From an uncultured Myxococcaceae bacterium (GTDB taxonomy: Bacteria > Myxococcota_A > Polyangia > Polyangiales > Ga0077539), in contig CAMFHP010000052.1 of the NCBI GenBank assembly GCA_945952225.1, forward strand, positions 1 through 52,673: a stretch of 52,673 nucleotides of DNA, in the 5' to 3' direction. Both the position numbers and the translations under genes were made by a program. Below are positions 1 to 8,109 of this stretch, one piece after another. The notes below the pieces were generated by a model. That model was not told the origin of the DNA. It saw nothing but the letters and a program-made list of their open reading frames with translations, and made no database searches. The stretch's first letter is position 1. Every line of letters begins with the position of its first letter.

Positions 1-180
1 GCGCGGGAGGTTCGGGCTGCGCGGGAGGTTCGGGCTGCGCGACAGCAGGCTGCGCGGGCGGTTCAGGCTGCGCGGGAGGTTCGGGCTGCGCGGGGGGCTG
101 CGCCTGCGCGGGCTGCTCGGGCTGCGTCGGCGGCTGCGCCTGCGCGGGCTGCGTCGACGGCTCGGGCTGCGTGGCGGGCT
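1..180. repeat. Degenerate 18-bp-type tandem repeats encoding Ala-Gln-Pro-Glu-Pro-Pro units
   Basis: Imperfect units such as gcgcgggaggttcgggct recur from the first base, interspersed with shorter 9-15 bp variants. They encode the Pro-rich tail of the double-FHA protein on the minus strand. Assembly probably broke here because of the repeat. Confidence 0.75.
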
Positions 181-1135
181 GCGCGGCGGCAGGCGTCTCG
201 GAGGTGTTCGCGGGGCGCTGTGCGCTGGTGCCCATCTTGTTCACGGCGAGCACGACGACGAGGCCGAGCGCAAGGCCTCCGCCGACGATGGCGCCCACGA
301 GGCCCAGGGCCGGGCGACGGGCTGCGCGCTGCTTCTCTTCGAGGGCGGTCTTCTGGATGACCACCGTGCTGTCACCGCGGCGCGCGACGCGGAACTCGAC
401 GACGCCGAGTTGCACCATGTCGCCCGGCGCGAGGGGGCCCTTCTTGACCTTGTCGCCGTTGATCTGAACGCCGTTGGAGCTCCCCATGTCTTCGATCATG
501 AGCCGGTCGTCTTCGAGGAAGACGCGCGCATGCTCACGGGAGATGGAGCTGAACGGCAGCGCCACGTCGGCGGCCTCGGAGCGCCCCATCACCACGGGGA
601 GCTTGTCGAGCATCACCGGCGCAGGAACCCCCGCCGGCGCGAGGAACACGAGGCGCAGTCCGCGGATGTGCTCGGGCACCGGCGTGCTCGCGGCATCGGC
701 GGGACGCGCGGGCGCGAGCGGGTCGTTGTGCGAGGCGAGCGGCGAGGCGCCCGCGGGCGGAGGCACCGGGGCCGACAGCAGCGGAACGATGGGCTCCGAG
801 GGCTGCGACACGGGCGCGGGCGGCGGCGGCGTGGGCTGCACGCCGGGCTCGTCGACGATCTGCAGGGTGTAGTCGCCGATGCGGATCTCGTCGCCGTGAC
901 GGATGGGCCGCGCTTCGATGAGGCGCGCGTTGTTGACGACGATGCCGTTGTAGCTGGCGAGGTCTTCGAGCAGGTACTCCGTCGCGCGCTTCACGATGCG
1001 CGCGTGGCGGCGCGACACGTTGCGCTCCGTCAGGCGGATCGTGTTGCCCTCCTTGCGACCGATGGTGATCTCGTCCCGCACGAGCGGAACGACCGTCTTC
1101 TTGCCCTCATCGTCCGCGATTACGAGCTTCAGCAT
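1..1135 (-). CDS. Double-FHA, membrane-anchored, Pro-rich protein (C-terminus cut by contig start)
   Basis: Open from an ATG at 1135 to the window edge (378 codons, no stop). Two forkhead-associated domains are visible. The first spans about residues 3-95 (IGR at 25-27, SRRHA at 41-45) and the second about 160-252 (MGR at 183-185, SREHA at 199-203, SSNG at 219-222), joined by a Pro/Ala-rich linker. A single transmembrane helix follows at about 278-298, then a repetitive Ala-Gln-Pro-Glu-Pro-Pro tail that runs off the contig. FHA domains bind phosphothreonine, so this is probably an inner-membrane reader of Ser/Thr kinase signals, with the FHA domains in the cytoplasm and the Pro-rich part outside (topology inferred). 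A good sigma-70-like promoter lies upstream at 1218-1245. What follows the repeats, possibly another domain, cannot be seen. Confidence 0.88.
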   Translation of the reverse strand, partial: MLKLVIADDEGKKTVVPLVRDEITIGRKEGNTIRLTERNVSRRHARIVKRATEYLLEDLASYNGIVVNNARLIEARPIRHGDEIRIGDYTLQIVDEPGVQPTPPPPAPVSQPSEPIVPLLSAPVPPPAGASPLASHNDPLAPARPADAASTPVPEHIRGLRLVFLAPAGVPAPVMLDKLPVVMGRSEAADVALPFSSISREHARVFLEDDRLMIEDMGSSNGVQINGDKVKKGPLAPGDMVQLGVVEFRVARRGDSTVVIQKTALEEKQRAARRPALGLVGAIVGGGLALGLVVVLAVNKMGTSAQRPANTSETPAAAQPATQPEPSTQPAQAQPPTQPEQPAQAQPPAQPEPPAQPEPPAQPAVAQPEPPAQPEPPA

Positions 1136-1217
1136 CGGAGCCTCAACCCCTACCCACGCCCCTTCATTGGGGAGCGCCTCACTGTTCGAAAAACGCCCGA
1201 AAACCGGGCCGGGCGCG

Positions 1218-1245
1218 AGTCTATCCGTACAGCATGGGGTGTCAA
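1218..1245 (-). promoter_or_regulatory. Sigma-70-like promoter for the double-FHA gene
   Basis: Read on the minus strand: TTGACA (1245-1240), a 16-bp spacer, then TAGACT (1223-1218), about 75 bases upstream of the ATG at 1135. The -35 box is perfect and the -10 box matches 4 of 6. No transcription data support it. Confidence 0.5.
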
Positions 1246-1302
1246 CGCAACGTTCGCGCGGCGCCTCTGGCCACGCGCCGCTGTGGTACTCACGCTCTTC
1301 TC

Positions 1303-2709
1303 ATGGAGATCGAATTTGTCGGCGCCGCGCAGACGGTCACGGGCTCGATGCACCTGGTCCGCACGGCCCACGCCACGGTGCTCCTCGACTGCGGGCTCTA
1401 CCAGGGGCGCCGTCAGGAGTCGTTCGAGCGCAACCGTCACCTCCCGCTGCCCACGCGCGAGCTCGACGCGGTGGTGCTCTCCCACGCGCACATCGACCAC
1501 TCGGGCGCGCTCCCGCTGCTCACGAAGCAGGGCTACGAGGGCCCCATCTACGCGACGCACGCGACCCGTGACCTCTGCGCCGCGATGCTCCGCGACGCGG
1601 CCTTCATTCAAGAGGCCGACGCGCGGCACCTGAACAAGCAGATCGAGCGCGGCGACCTCGTGAGCGACCCCGTCGAGCCGCTCTACACCGAAGAAGACGC
1701 CCTCGCGACGCTCGATCAGTTCGTGTCGCTCCCGTACCACCGCACGATGACCGTGGCGCCCGGCGTGCGGCTCACGTTCTTCGACGCGGGCCACGTGCTC
1801 GGCAGCGCCATCACGGCCCTCGACGTGGAAGAAGACGGCGCCACGAAGCGCGTGCTCTTCACGGGCGACCTCGGGCGCAACCACATGCCCATTCTCCGCG
1901 ACCCGGAGATCGTCTCGAAGGCCGACCTGCTCATCACCGAGAGCACCTACGGCGACCGCCTCCACGACCCCATCGCCAAGATGGATGAAGACCTCGCCGC
2001 GGTGATCCGCAAGACCTGGGCGCGCGGTGGCAAGGTGATCATTCCCGCCTTCGCGCTCGAACGCGCGCAGGAGATCGTCTTCGCGCTGAAGAAGCTCCGA
2101 CGCGACGGCGAGATCCCCGCGGTGCCCGTGTTCATCGACTCGCCGCTCACCGTGAAGATCACCGAGATCTTCAAGATGCACCCCGAGTGCTTCGACAGCG
2201 AGACGCGCGCCCTCATGCGCGGCCACGACTCGCCCTTCGAGTTCGACGGTCTCTGCTACGTCGACAGCGTCGAAGAGAGCAAGGCCCTCTCGATGAGCGA
2301 CCGCCCCGCCGTGGTCATCGCCGCGAGCGGAATGTGCGAGGCGGGCCGCGTGCTCCACCACCTTCGCGCGGGCATCGAAGACGAGAAGAACACCGTGCTC
2401 ATCGTGGGCTTTCAGGCCCAGCACACGCTGGGGCGCCGCCTCGTCGAGCGCCGCGCGAAGGTGCGCATCTTCGGCGTCGAACGCGACCGCCGCGCCGAGG
2501 TCACCGTGCTCAACGGCTTCAGCGCCCACGCCGACCAGGGCGACCTCATCACCTACGCGAACGCGTGCCGCGACCGTGGACCGCTGCGCCGCGTGGCCCT
2601 CGTGCACGGTGAGCCCAGGGCGCAGCAGGTGCTCAAGCAGCGCCTCGTCGACGAGCACGGATACCCCGACGTGGTGATCCCCTCGCCCGGCGCGCGGCTC
2701 ACGGTCTGA
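1303..2709 (+). CDS. Metallo-beta-lactamase/beta-CASP family nuclease
   Basis: 468 residues of the bacterial RNA-processing metallo-beta-lactamase family (relatives of CPSF73 and archaeal aCPSF). Metal ligands are plain: HAHIDH at residues 61-66, H164 in DAGHVLGS, and D189 in FTGDLGRN. The beta-CASP part follows, with ESTYGDR, IPAFALER and the NGFSAHADQ motif near the C-terminus. The family acts as endo- or 5'-exoribonuclease in the cytoplasm; the substrate here is unknown. An upstream in-frame ATG at 1234 would add 23 residues without family similarity and overlaps the divergent promoter, so I start at ATG 1303, where the usual Met-Glu-Ile-Glu-Phe-Val-Gly-Ala N-terminus begins. The gene converges on mgtE with one base between the stop codons. 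Confidence 0.9.
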   Translation: MEIEFVGAAQTVTGSMHLVRTAHATVLLDCGLYQGRRQESFERNRHLPLPTRELDAVVLSHAHIDHSGALPLLTKQGYEGPIYATHATRDLCAAMLRDAAFIQEADARHLNKQIERGDLVSDPVEPLYTEEDALATLDQFVSLPYHRTMTVAPGVRLTFFDAGHVLGSAITALDVEEDGATKRVLFTGDLGRNHMPILRDPEIVSKADLLITESTYGDRLHDPIAKMDEDLAAVIRKTWARGGKVIIPAFALERAQEIVFALKKLRRDGEIPAVPVFIDSPLTVKITEIFKMHPECFDSETRALMRGHDSPFEFDGLCYVDSVEESKALSMSDRPAVVIAASGMCEAGRVLHHLRAGIEDEKNTVLIVGFQAQHTLGRRLVERRAKVRIFGVERDRRAEVTVLNGFSAHADQGDLITYANACRDRGPLRRVALVHGEPRAQQVLKQRLVDEHGYPDVVIPSPGARLTV

Positions 2710-2710
2710 G

Positions 2711-4090
2711 CTACAGCAGCACGCCCTTCAAGAACATGTTGGCCACGGTGAAGTAGATCACCAGCCCCGTCACGTCGACGAGCGTCGCCACGAAGGGCGC
2801 CGACGCGGTGGCGGGGTCGAGCTTCACGCGACGCAGCGCGAAGGGAAGCATCGAGCCCACCACGCTGCCGAAGAGCACCACGCCCACGAGGCTCCCCGCG
2901 ACGGTGAGGGCCACGCGGGTGTAGTGCGGGCCGTACGTGGTCGCCGCCGTGGGCCAGAACTGCACGCGCATGAACCCGATCACGCCGAGGATCAGCCCGA
3001 GCACCGCGCCCGTGCGGAGCTCTCGCACGAGCACGCGCCACCAGTCGGCGAGCTCGACCTCGCGGAGCGCCAGCGCGCGGATGATGAGCGACGTGGCCTG
3101 CGAGCCCGAGTTGCCGCCCGACGAGATGATCAGCGGCACGAACAGCGCGAGCACCACCGCGCGCTCGATCTCGCGCTCGTAGTACGACATCGCCGTGGCC
3201 GTGAGCATCTCGCCGAGGAGCAGCACCGCCAGCCAGCCCGCGCGCTTGCGGATCATCGTGGGCATGTCGGTGTCGAGGTAGGGCGCGTCGAGGGCCTCGG
3301 TGCCACCGAGCTTCTGGATGTCTTCCGTGGCCTCTTCGGCCTGCACGTCGAGCACGTCGTCGACGGTGATGATCCCCACGAGGTGGCCCGCGGTGTCGGT
3401 CACGGGGAGCGCCACGCGGTCGTACTTCTCGAAGGTCGCCACGACGTCTTCGCGCAGCGCCGTCGCGGGGATCGCCACCACCTGACGCTCTTCGAGCGTG
3501 TCGACGCGGTCGCCCGGGGTCGCGAGCACCAGCGTCGCGAGGCGCACCTCGCCGAGGAGCTTCGACTTCGCGTCGGTGATGTACACGACGTTGATGGTCT
3601 CGCTGCGCGTGGCCTGCTCGCGGATGTGCGCGAGGGCTTGAGACACCGTCATGTCGGGCCGGATGGCCACGTACTCGGGCGTCATCGAGCGACCGGCGGA
3701 GCGCTCGGGGTAGCCCAGGAGCTGGTTGGCGATCTTGCGCTGGTCGGGCGAGAGCGTCTGCACGAGGCGGCGCGTGACCGAGCCCGGGAGCTCTTCGAGC
3801 AGGCGCGTGCGGTCGTCGGGCGCCATCTCGTCGAGGATGCGAACGAGCTGCTCGTCGGCGAGCGTCTCGACCATCTCGGTCTGGCGTTCGAGCGGGAGGT
3901 GCTCGAAGGCCTCCGTCGCCTCGGCGCGCGGCAGGATGCGGAACATCAGCGTCGCGTCGTGCGGCGAGAGGCCGTCGAGGATCTCGGCGAGGTCGGGCGG
4001 GTCGAGCTCGGTGAGGAGCTCGCGCAGCGTGTTCCAATCCTTCGCGCGGATCAGCTCTTCGTAGTCGGGCTTGAGGAGCTGGCTGAGCAT
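2711..4090 (-). CDS. mgtE: Magnesium transporter MgtE
   Basis: 459 residues with the complete MgtE layout. An N-terminal superhelical domain carries ILDGLSPHDAT-type helical repeats (about 1-130). A CBS-domain pair follows (about 135-260) and acts as the cytosolic Mg sensor. The C-terminal membrane domain (about 280-459) has five predicted helices with the signature SSGGNSGSQA and the pore-lining DPATASAPF / DVTGL segments. It imports Mg2+ (or other divalent ions) across the inner membrane, with gating by internal Mg. No Mg riboswitch fits in the 84 bases to the next gene upstream. The next gene upstream on the same strand is the acyl-AMP ligase, with no functional link evident. Confidence 0.93.
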   Translation of the reverse strand: MLSQLLKPDYEELIRAKDWNTLRELLTELDPPDLAEILDGLSPHDATLMFRILPRAEATEAFEHLPLERQTEMVETLADEQLVRILDEMAPDDRTRLLEELPGSVTRRLVQTLSPDQRKIANQLLGYPERSAGRSMTPEYVAIRPDMTVSQALAHIREQATRSETINVVYITDAKSKLLGEVRLATLVLATPGDRVDTLEERQVVAIPATALREDVVATFEKYDRVALPVTDTAGHLVGIITVDDVLDVQAEEATEDIQKLGGTEALDAPYLDTDMPTMIRKRAGWLAVLLLGEMLTATAMSYYEREIERAVVLALFVPLIISSGGNSGSQATSLIIRALALREVELADWWRVLVRELRTGAVLGLILGVIGFMRVQFWPTAATTYGPHYTRVALTVAGSLVGVVLFGSVVGSMLPFALRRVKLDPATASAPFVATLVDVTGLVIYFTVANMFLKGVLL

Positions 4091-4174
4091 CGCGACGCCT
4101 CCGCGGGGGGCGGAAGGTGCCGCAGAGCGGCGCGCGCGTCTACGAGAACATCCCGCGCGCGCGCACTTCGTCGC

Positions 4175-6040
4175 TCACGACTTCTTGCGCCCGAAGAACG
4201 CGCGCACGGGGTCGGGCAGGCGAGACATCACCTCGCTCTTCGCCATGGCCGTGTACGACCGCGCCATCTGCTTCGCGATGGCCGTCTTCGCCGTGAGGCT
4301 CTCGGTGCTGGGGCCTTCGAGACCGAGGGTGCCGTGCTCGAACTGCTCCTTCGTGCGACGGCGCTGGAGCTTGCCGCTCGACGTCTTCGGGATCGTGCCC
4401 GCGGGGATGAGCGCGATCTTCCACGGCCGCAGCCCCACCTCGCTCTGCACCACCTGCTGAATGTCACCCTCGATGCGCGCGAGCACCTCGTCGGCGGGCT
4501 TCTCCTTGCCCGCCCACTCGGCCACCACCACGAGCTGCTCCGACGACTCGTTCTCGGGCTGGATCGCGAAGGCCACCACACCGCCGCGGCGCACGCCCGC
4601 GACCTCCTGCACCAGCCACTCGATGTCCTGCGGGTAGTAGTTGCGCCCGTGGATGATGATCATGTCCTTGACGCGTCCGCAGACGAACACGTCGCCGTCG
4701 ACCATGTACCCGAGGTCGCCCGAGTGCAGCCACTCGCCCTTGAACGCCGCGGCCGTCGCGTCGGGGTTGTTGTGGTATCCAACCGTCACGCTCGGGCCCT
4801 TGAAGCACAGCTCGCCCACCATGCGATCGGCGAGGTCGTTGCCGTCGGGGTCCTTCACCGACACCGCGTGACCGGGCACCGCGGGGCCGCAGTTCACCAC
4901 CTCCACGCGCCGCGACTCTTCATCGCTCGCGTCGCCCTCGCCCGCCGTCCACGGCTTCGCCTCGCCGTCACGGAGCGCGGCCGCATCGACCGCGTCGGTG
5001 CGCAGCACCCCATCGCGCGTCTGCGCGAACGAGATCGCCAGCGTGGCTTCGGCCATGCCGTAGCAGGGCAGCAGCGCGTTGGCCGACATCCCGCACTTCG
5101 CGAAGCGGTCGATGAACCCGCGCAGCGTCGCGGGCTGAATGGGCTCGGCGCCGCAGCCGAGCACGCGCACGCGAGAGAAGTCCCACTGGGCCAGCTCGCT
5201 CTCCTTCGCGCGGCGCGCGGCGAGCGCGTAGGCGAAGTTGGGCGCGAAGGTGATCGTGCCCTTGTGCAGCGAGAGCATTTCGAGCCAGTACGAGGGGCGC
5301 TTCACGAACTCCAGCGTGGGGAGGAACGTGACGGGGATGCAGTTGAAGAGCGGCGCGATCACGAAGCCGATGAGCCCCATGTCGTGGTAGAGCGGCAGCC
5401 ACGAGACGCCGCGGTCCTTGTCGGGGTCGGCGTCGAGCGCGTCGAGAATGATCGCGAGCGCATTCGCCGCGAGGTTGCCGTGCGTGACGCGCACGCCCTT
5501 GGGCGCCGAGGTGCTCCCCGACGTGTACTGCAGAAAGCACAGGTCGTCGGGCGTGAGCGAGGGCTCGGTGTTCGCGCGCGGCGCCGCGAGGTCGAGGTTC
5601 TCGACGAGGGCCATGCGCTCGATGGCGCCGGTCTCGACCGCCGACCCGAGGATGGGCCGCACGATCTTGCTCACGAGCAGCACCTTCGCGCCCGACGAGG
5701 CCACGATGTGCTCCACGTTCTTCACGTAGCTCTCGACCTTGCCGAGCGCGAGCGGGGGATACATCGGCACGGGCACGAGGCCGCCGATCACCGCGCCGAG
5801 AAAGTTCAGCACGAAGTCTTCGGCGCCCGGCACCACCATCGCAACGCGGTCTCCCTTGCGGAGCCCGAGCGCGTGGAGGGCCGCGGCGCGGGCGCGCGCG
5901 GCGTCGAGCACCTCGGCGTAGGTGTACGGACGGTCGGCCTCGCGCGGGTCGACGAAGGTGAAGCAGTTGGTCGTGGGGCGGCGCTTCGCGGCGTCGCGGA
6001 GCGCGTCGGCTACGGTCGCAGACCAGTCGGATCGGTTCAT
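4175..6040 (-). CDS. Fatty acyl-AMP ligase (FAAL)
   Basis: 621-residue acyl-adenylate-forming enzyme. The ATP-binding P-loop reads QYTSGSTSAPKG at 171-182. The later motifs LHSGDLGYM, GRVKDMIIIHGRNYYPQDIE and the C-terminal catalytic-lysine region IPKTSSGKLQRRR are all present. The NYYPQDIE form is typical of FAALs, which activate long-chain fatty acids as acyl-adenylates and pass them to acyl carrier proteins of lipid or polyketide pathways instead of to CoA. A short basic C-terminal extension ends Phe-Phe-Gly-Arg-Lys-Lys-Ser. No carrier protein or polyketide synthase is nearby, so its acceptor lies elsewhere in the genome. Confident on the family, less on FAAL versus acyl-CoA ligase. Confidence 0.88.
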   Translation of the reverse strand: MNRSDWSATVADALRDAAKRRPTTNCFTFVDPREADRPYTYAEVLDAARARAAALHALGLRKGDRVAMVVPGAEDFVLNFLGAVIGGLVPVPMYPPLALGKVESYVKNVEHIVASSGAKVLLVSKIVRPILGSAVETGAIERMALVENLDLAAPRANTEPSLTPDDLCFLQYTSGSTSAPKGVRVTHGNLAANALAIILDALDADPDKDRGVSWLPLYHDMGLIGFVIAPLFNCIPVTFLPTLEFVKRPSYWLEMLSLHKGTITFAPNFAYALAARRAKESELAQWDFSRVRVLGCGAEPIQPATLRGFIDRFAKCGMSANALLPCYGMAEATLAISFAQTRDGVLRTDAVDAAALRDGEAKPWTAGEGDASDEESRRVEVVNCGPAVPGHAVSVKDPDGNDLADRMVGELCFKGPSVTVGYHNNPDATAAAFKGEWLHSGDLGYMVDGDVFVCGRVKDMIIIHGRNYYPQDIEWLVQEVAGVRRGGVVAFAIQPENESSEQLVVVAEWAGKEKPADEVLARIEGDIQQVVQSEVGLRPWKIALIPAGTIPKTSSGKLQRRRTKEQFEHGTLGLEGPSTESLTAKTAIAKQMARSYTAMAKSEVMSRLPDPVRAFFGRKKS

Positions 6041-6157
6041 GGCGGGCGCGGAACCTAGTCGAGGTCCGCGGCCGTTGTCATGTGCGTCGGGGGGTTCGCA
6101 GGTGCGAGCGCGCGGTGGCGCAGCGCACGGGGCGCGGAGGCCGCGCGACGACCGCGT

Positions 6158-6805
6158 TCAGTGGTGATCGTCGCCCACGGCGTAGCGGCCGAAGAGGTTC
6201 ACGTACTGCTCGTCGAAGCGCAGCAGCGTGAGGTCGTCGAGCGAGACCTTCGTGCGCTCGGACTCGCGCGTGCCGTCGACCTGGATGTAGTGCACCCACA
6301 CCGTGTCGTCGCTCACCGCGGCGAGCTCACCAAGCACGAAGTTGTTCTCGTCGGCGCGCTCGCTCTCGAGGATCGCCCAGCGGTAGTGCGTGCGCACGCT
6401 CTCGATCACCGAGCGCCAGGAGCGAAGGAGCACGGGCTTCGGCGCGGCGGCGCGGGCGAGCATTCCCTCGGCGCGCAGCACGCGTTCGAAGAAGCGCTCG
6501 GACTCGCCCGACTGCACCGCGGTGATGTCTCGCAGCCGCAGCACCGCGAAGCCGTCGAGCGTGAAGTCGTGGAGCGTGCGCACCAGCACGAAGTCGTCAC
6601 CCACCACGAGGGGAAATCCGTTCCAGTGCTCGTGGGCCATGGCCTCGCGCTCGATGACCACCTTCTCGTTGCGCTCGACCGCGCGATGCAGCGCTTCGAG
6701 CACCGCCGCGTGGTCGACCTCCGCGGGCGCCGACGGTGTCTCCTCGCCCCCGTCGTCGGTCTCGTCGTGGCCCTCGTGCTCGTCGTCGTCGTGGTCGTGT
6801 GCCAT
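6158..6805 (-). CDS. Hypothetical protein with acidic/His-rich N-terminus
   Basis: 215 residues, function not recognised. The N-terminus is rich in His, Asp and Glu (Met-Ala-His-Asp-His-Asp-Asp...). The rest is a mixed beta-rich protein with two similar lobes: about 50-100 (FVLVRTLHDFTLDGFAVLRL then DI) and about 145-210 (NFVLGEL ... DDLTLLRF). This suggests two small beta-barrel repeats of the kind seen in soluble Sm/PRC-like proteins, which is inference only. No signal peptide or membrane segment. An in-frame start 6 codons upstream (6823) is possible; I prefer ATG 6805 because it leaves room for a promoter toward the divergent gene at 6865. Confidence 0.75.
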   Translation of the reverse strand: MAHDHDDDEHEGHDETDDGGEETPSAPAEVDHAAVLEALHRAVERNEKVVIEREAMAHEHWNGFPLVVGDDFVLVRTLHDFTLDGFAVLRLRDITAVQSGESERFFERVLRAEGMLARAAAPKPVLLRSWRSVIESVRTHYRWAILESERADENNFVLGELAAVSDDTVWVHYIQVDGTRESERTKVSLDDLTLLRFDEQYVNLFGRYAVGDDHH

Positions 6806-6864
6806 CGCGCGCGCACTGTACACAGGGCCGTCGGCGTGTACAGTCGCGGCCGACAGCCGCCCCG

Positions 6865-7836
6865 ATGTCGCGCACCGCCACGCCCCGCAACGACGTTCCG
6901 CTCGCGCTCGCGGCCGCCCTCGTCGCGCTGCTCCTCGCGCTCTTCGTTCCCCTCGCCCATCGCGTCGCCGCGTGGCCCGAGTCGCTGACGCATCTGCGCA
7001 CCGACGACGACGCCGTGCTCGCCGAGCACCGCCGCGCGCTCGCTCTCCCTCGCCCGCCCGCGTGGCGCGAGGCCCTGCGCGCGTGGGACCAGTGGTCCTC
7101 TGCCGCCGCGTCGGGTGACAGCGCGCGCAGCCTCGACGCGCGACACCGCTTCGCCGAGCTCTTCGCCGAAGCCTCGGCCACGTCGCCCACCGCAGGCACT
7201 GCGATCCGCGCGCTCGCGGCGCAGCGCTTTCTCGACGGCCTCACCGACCCGCGCGCGCCCCTCACGCGCATCGCCGCGCGCCACGGACTCGCGCCGGGAG
7301 GCCCCTGGTACGCCACCCCCGCCGCGCGCCTCGCGTGGTTCTCGCTGCGGTGGGTTCGCAACGCCGCGCCCACCCACGACGACGGCGCGGTGGAGCCCAT
7401 CGTCGACTCGCTCGCGCGGCTCTCGCCCGCCTCGCAGCGCGCGTTCGTCTCGTGGGCCCTCGACGCGCGATGCACGGGCCTCATCGGCGCCACCGCCACG
7501 CGACCGCTCACGCCCGACGACGTGCGCGCGTGCGCGGCCTTTCGCAAAGACCTGCTCCCGCTCGTGCGCACGATGGATCCGTCGTACCCCGTCGACGAGG
7601 CCTTCGCCGACACCGACGCGATGCTCGCCGCGGGCCTGCGCGCGACGCTCACCGACGCCCTCTCGCGCCCCGACGGCGCCGTCGACGAGGCCCTGCGCGC
7701 GCGGGTCGCGGGCGATACGCAGGCGGCCCTCGTGCGCGCCCGCGACGGCTATGCCGCGATGCTCGAACGCCGTCGCGATCGGCGCATCGAGCGACGGTTC
7801 ATGGCCGTGGTTCAGGCCTTGAGCGAAGGCGACTGA
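6865..7836 (+). CDS. Membrane-anchored protein of unknown function
   Basis: 323 residues. One hydrophobic segment at about 10-32 (Leu/Ala-rich) acts as an uncleaved signal anchor; the remainder is an all-helical, Arg/Ala-rich soluble domain without a motif I can name. The start is ATG 6865, right before Ser-Arg-Thr-Ala-Thr-Pro-Arg. Longer in-frame starts would run into the divergent gene's 5' end. The last 25 bases overlap the 3' end of the convergent small Cys protein at 7812-8057. Codon use is strongly GC at third positions, like its neighbours. Confidence 0.72.
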   Translation: MSRTATPRNDVPLALAAALVALLLALFVPLAHRVAAWPESLTHLRTDDDAVLAEHRRALALPRPPAWREALRAWDQWSSAAASGDSARSLDARHRFAELFAEASATSPTAGTAIRALAAQRFLDGLTDPRAPLTRIAARHGLAPGGPWYATPAARLAWFSLRWVRNAAPTHDDGAVEPIVDSLARLSPASQRAFVSWALDARCTGLIGATATRPLTPDDVRACAAFRKDLLPLVRTMDPSYPVDEAFADTDAMLAAGLRATLTDALSRPDGAVDEALRARVAGDTQAALVRARDGYAAMLERRRDRRIERRFMAVVQALSEGD

Positions 7837-8057
7837 TCGCGTTCGAGGATCGTGAGCGCGCGCCGCGCGGCCGCACCCAGGGTGGCCACGCAGGGGTCGC
7901 AGCCGCTGTTGCAGCAGGGCGGCCACTCGTCTTCGTCGACGTCGAGGTAGGCGTACACCGAGCTCATGTGCGCGAGGTCGAGGCCGTAGTCGCGGCAGGC
8001 CTGGGTGACGGCGGCGTCGATGCGTTCGGGCGCGTAGCGCGAGAGGCCCTGGCTCAT
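7812..8057 (-). CDS. Small Cys-motif protein (CCxxxCxxC)
   Basis: 81 residues with the cluster PPCCNSGCDPCV near residues 46-57. This Cys-Cys-X3-Cys-X2-Cys arrangement resembles the short oxidoreductase-like family (CC-x-SGC-x2-C), which is thought to bind metal or a cofactor, but I assign it only tentatively. An acidic stretch (DVDEDEW) precedes the cysteines. The ATG at 8057 is followed by Ser-Gln-Gly-Leu-Ser-Arg-Tyr. It is divergent from the MoxR gene and convergent, overlapping by 25 bases, with 6865-7836. Confidence 0.68.
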   Translation of the reverse strand: MSQGLSRYAPERIDAAVTQACRDYGLDLAHMSSVYAYLDVDEDEWPPCCNSGCDPCVATLGAAARRALTILERDQSPSLKA

Positions 8058-8109
8058 GGCCGCGGACCGTAGTGAAGCCCCGCGCGTTTGTCAGTATGGT
8101 CGCGCGCCT

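Noticed and set aside
4091-4174. Mg riboswitch (M-box or similar) upstream of mgtE
   Set aside because: Only 84 GC-rich bases lie between the genes, with no matching conserved elements.
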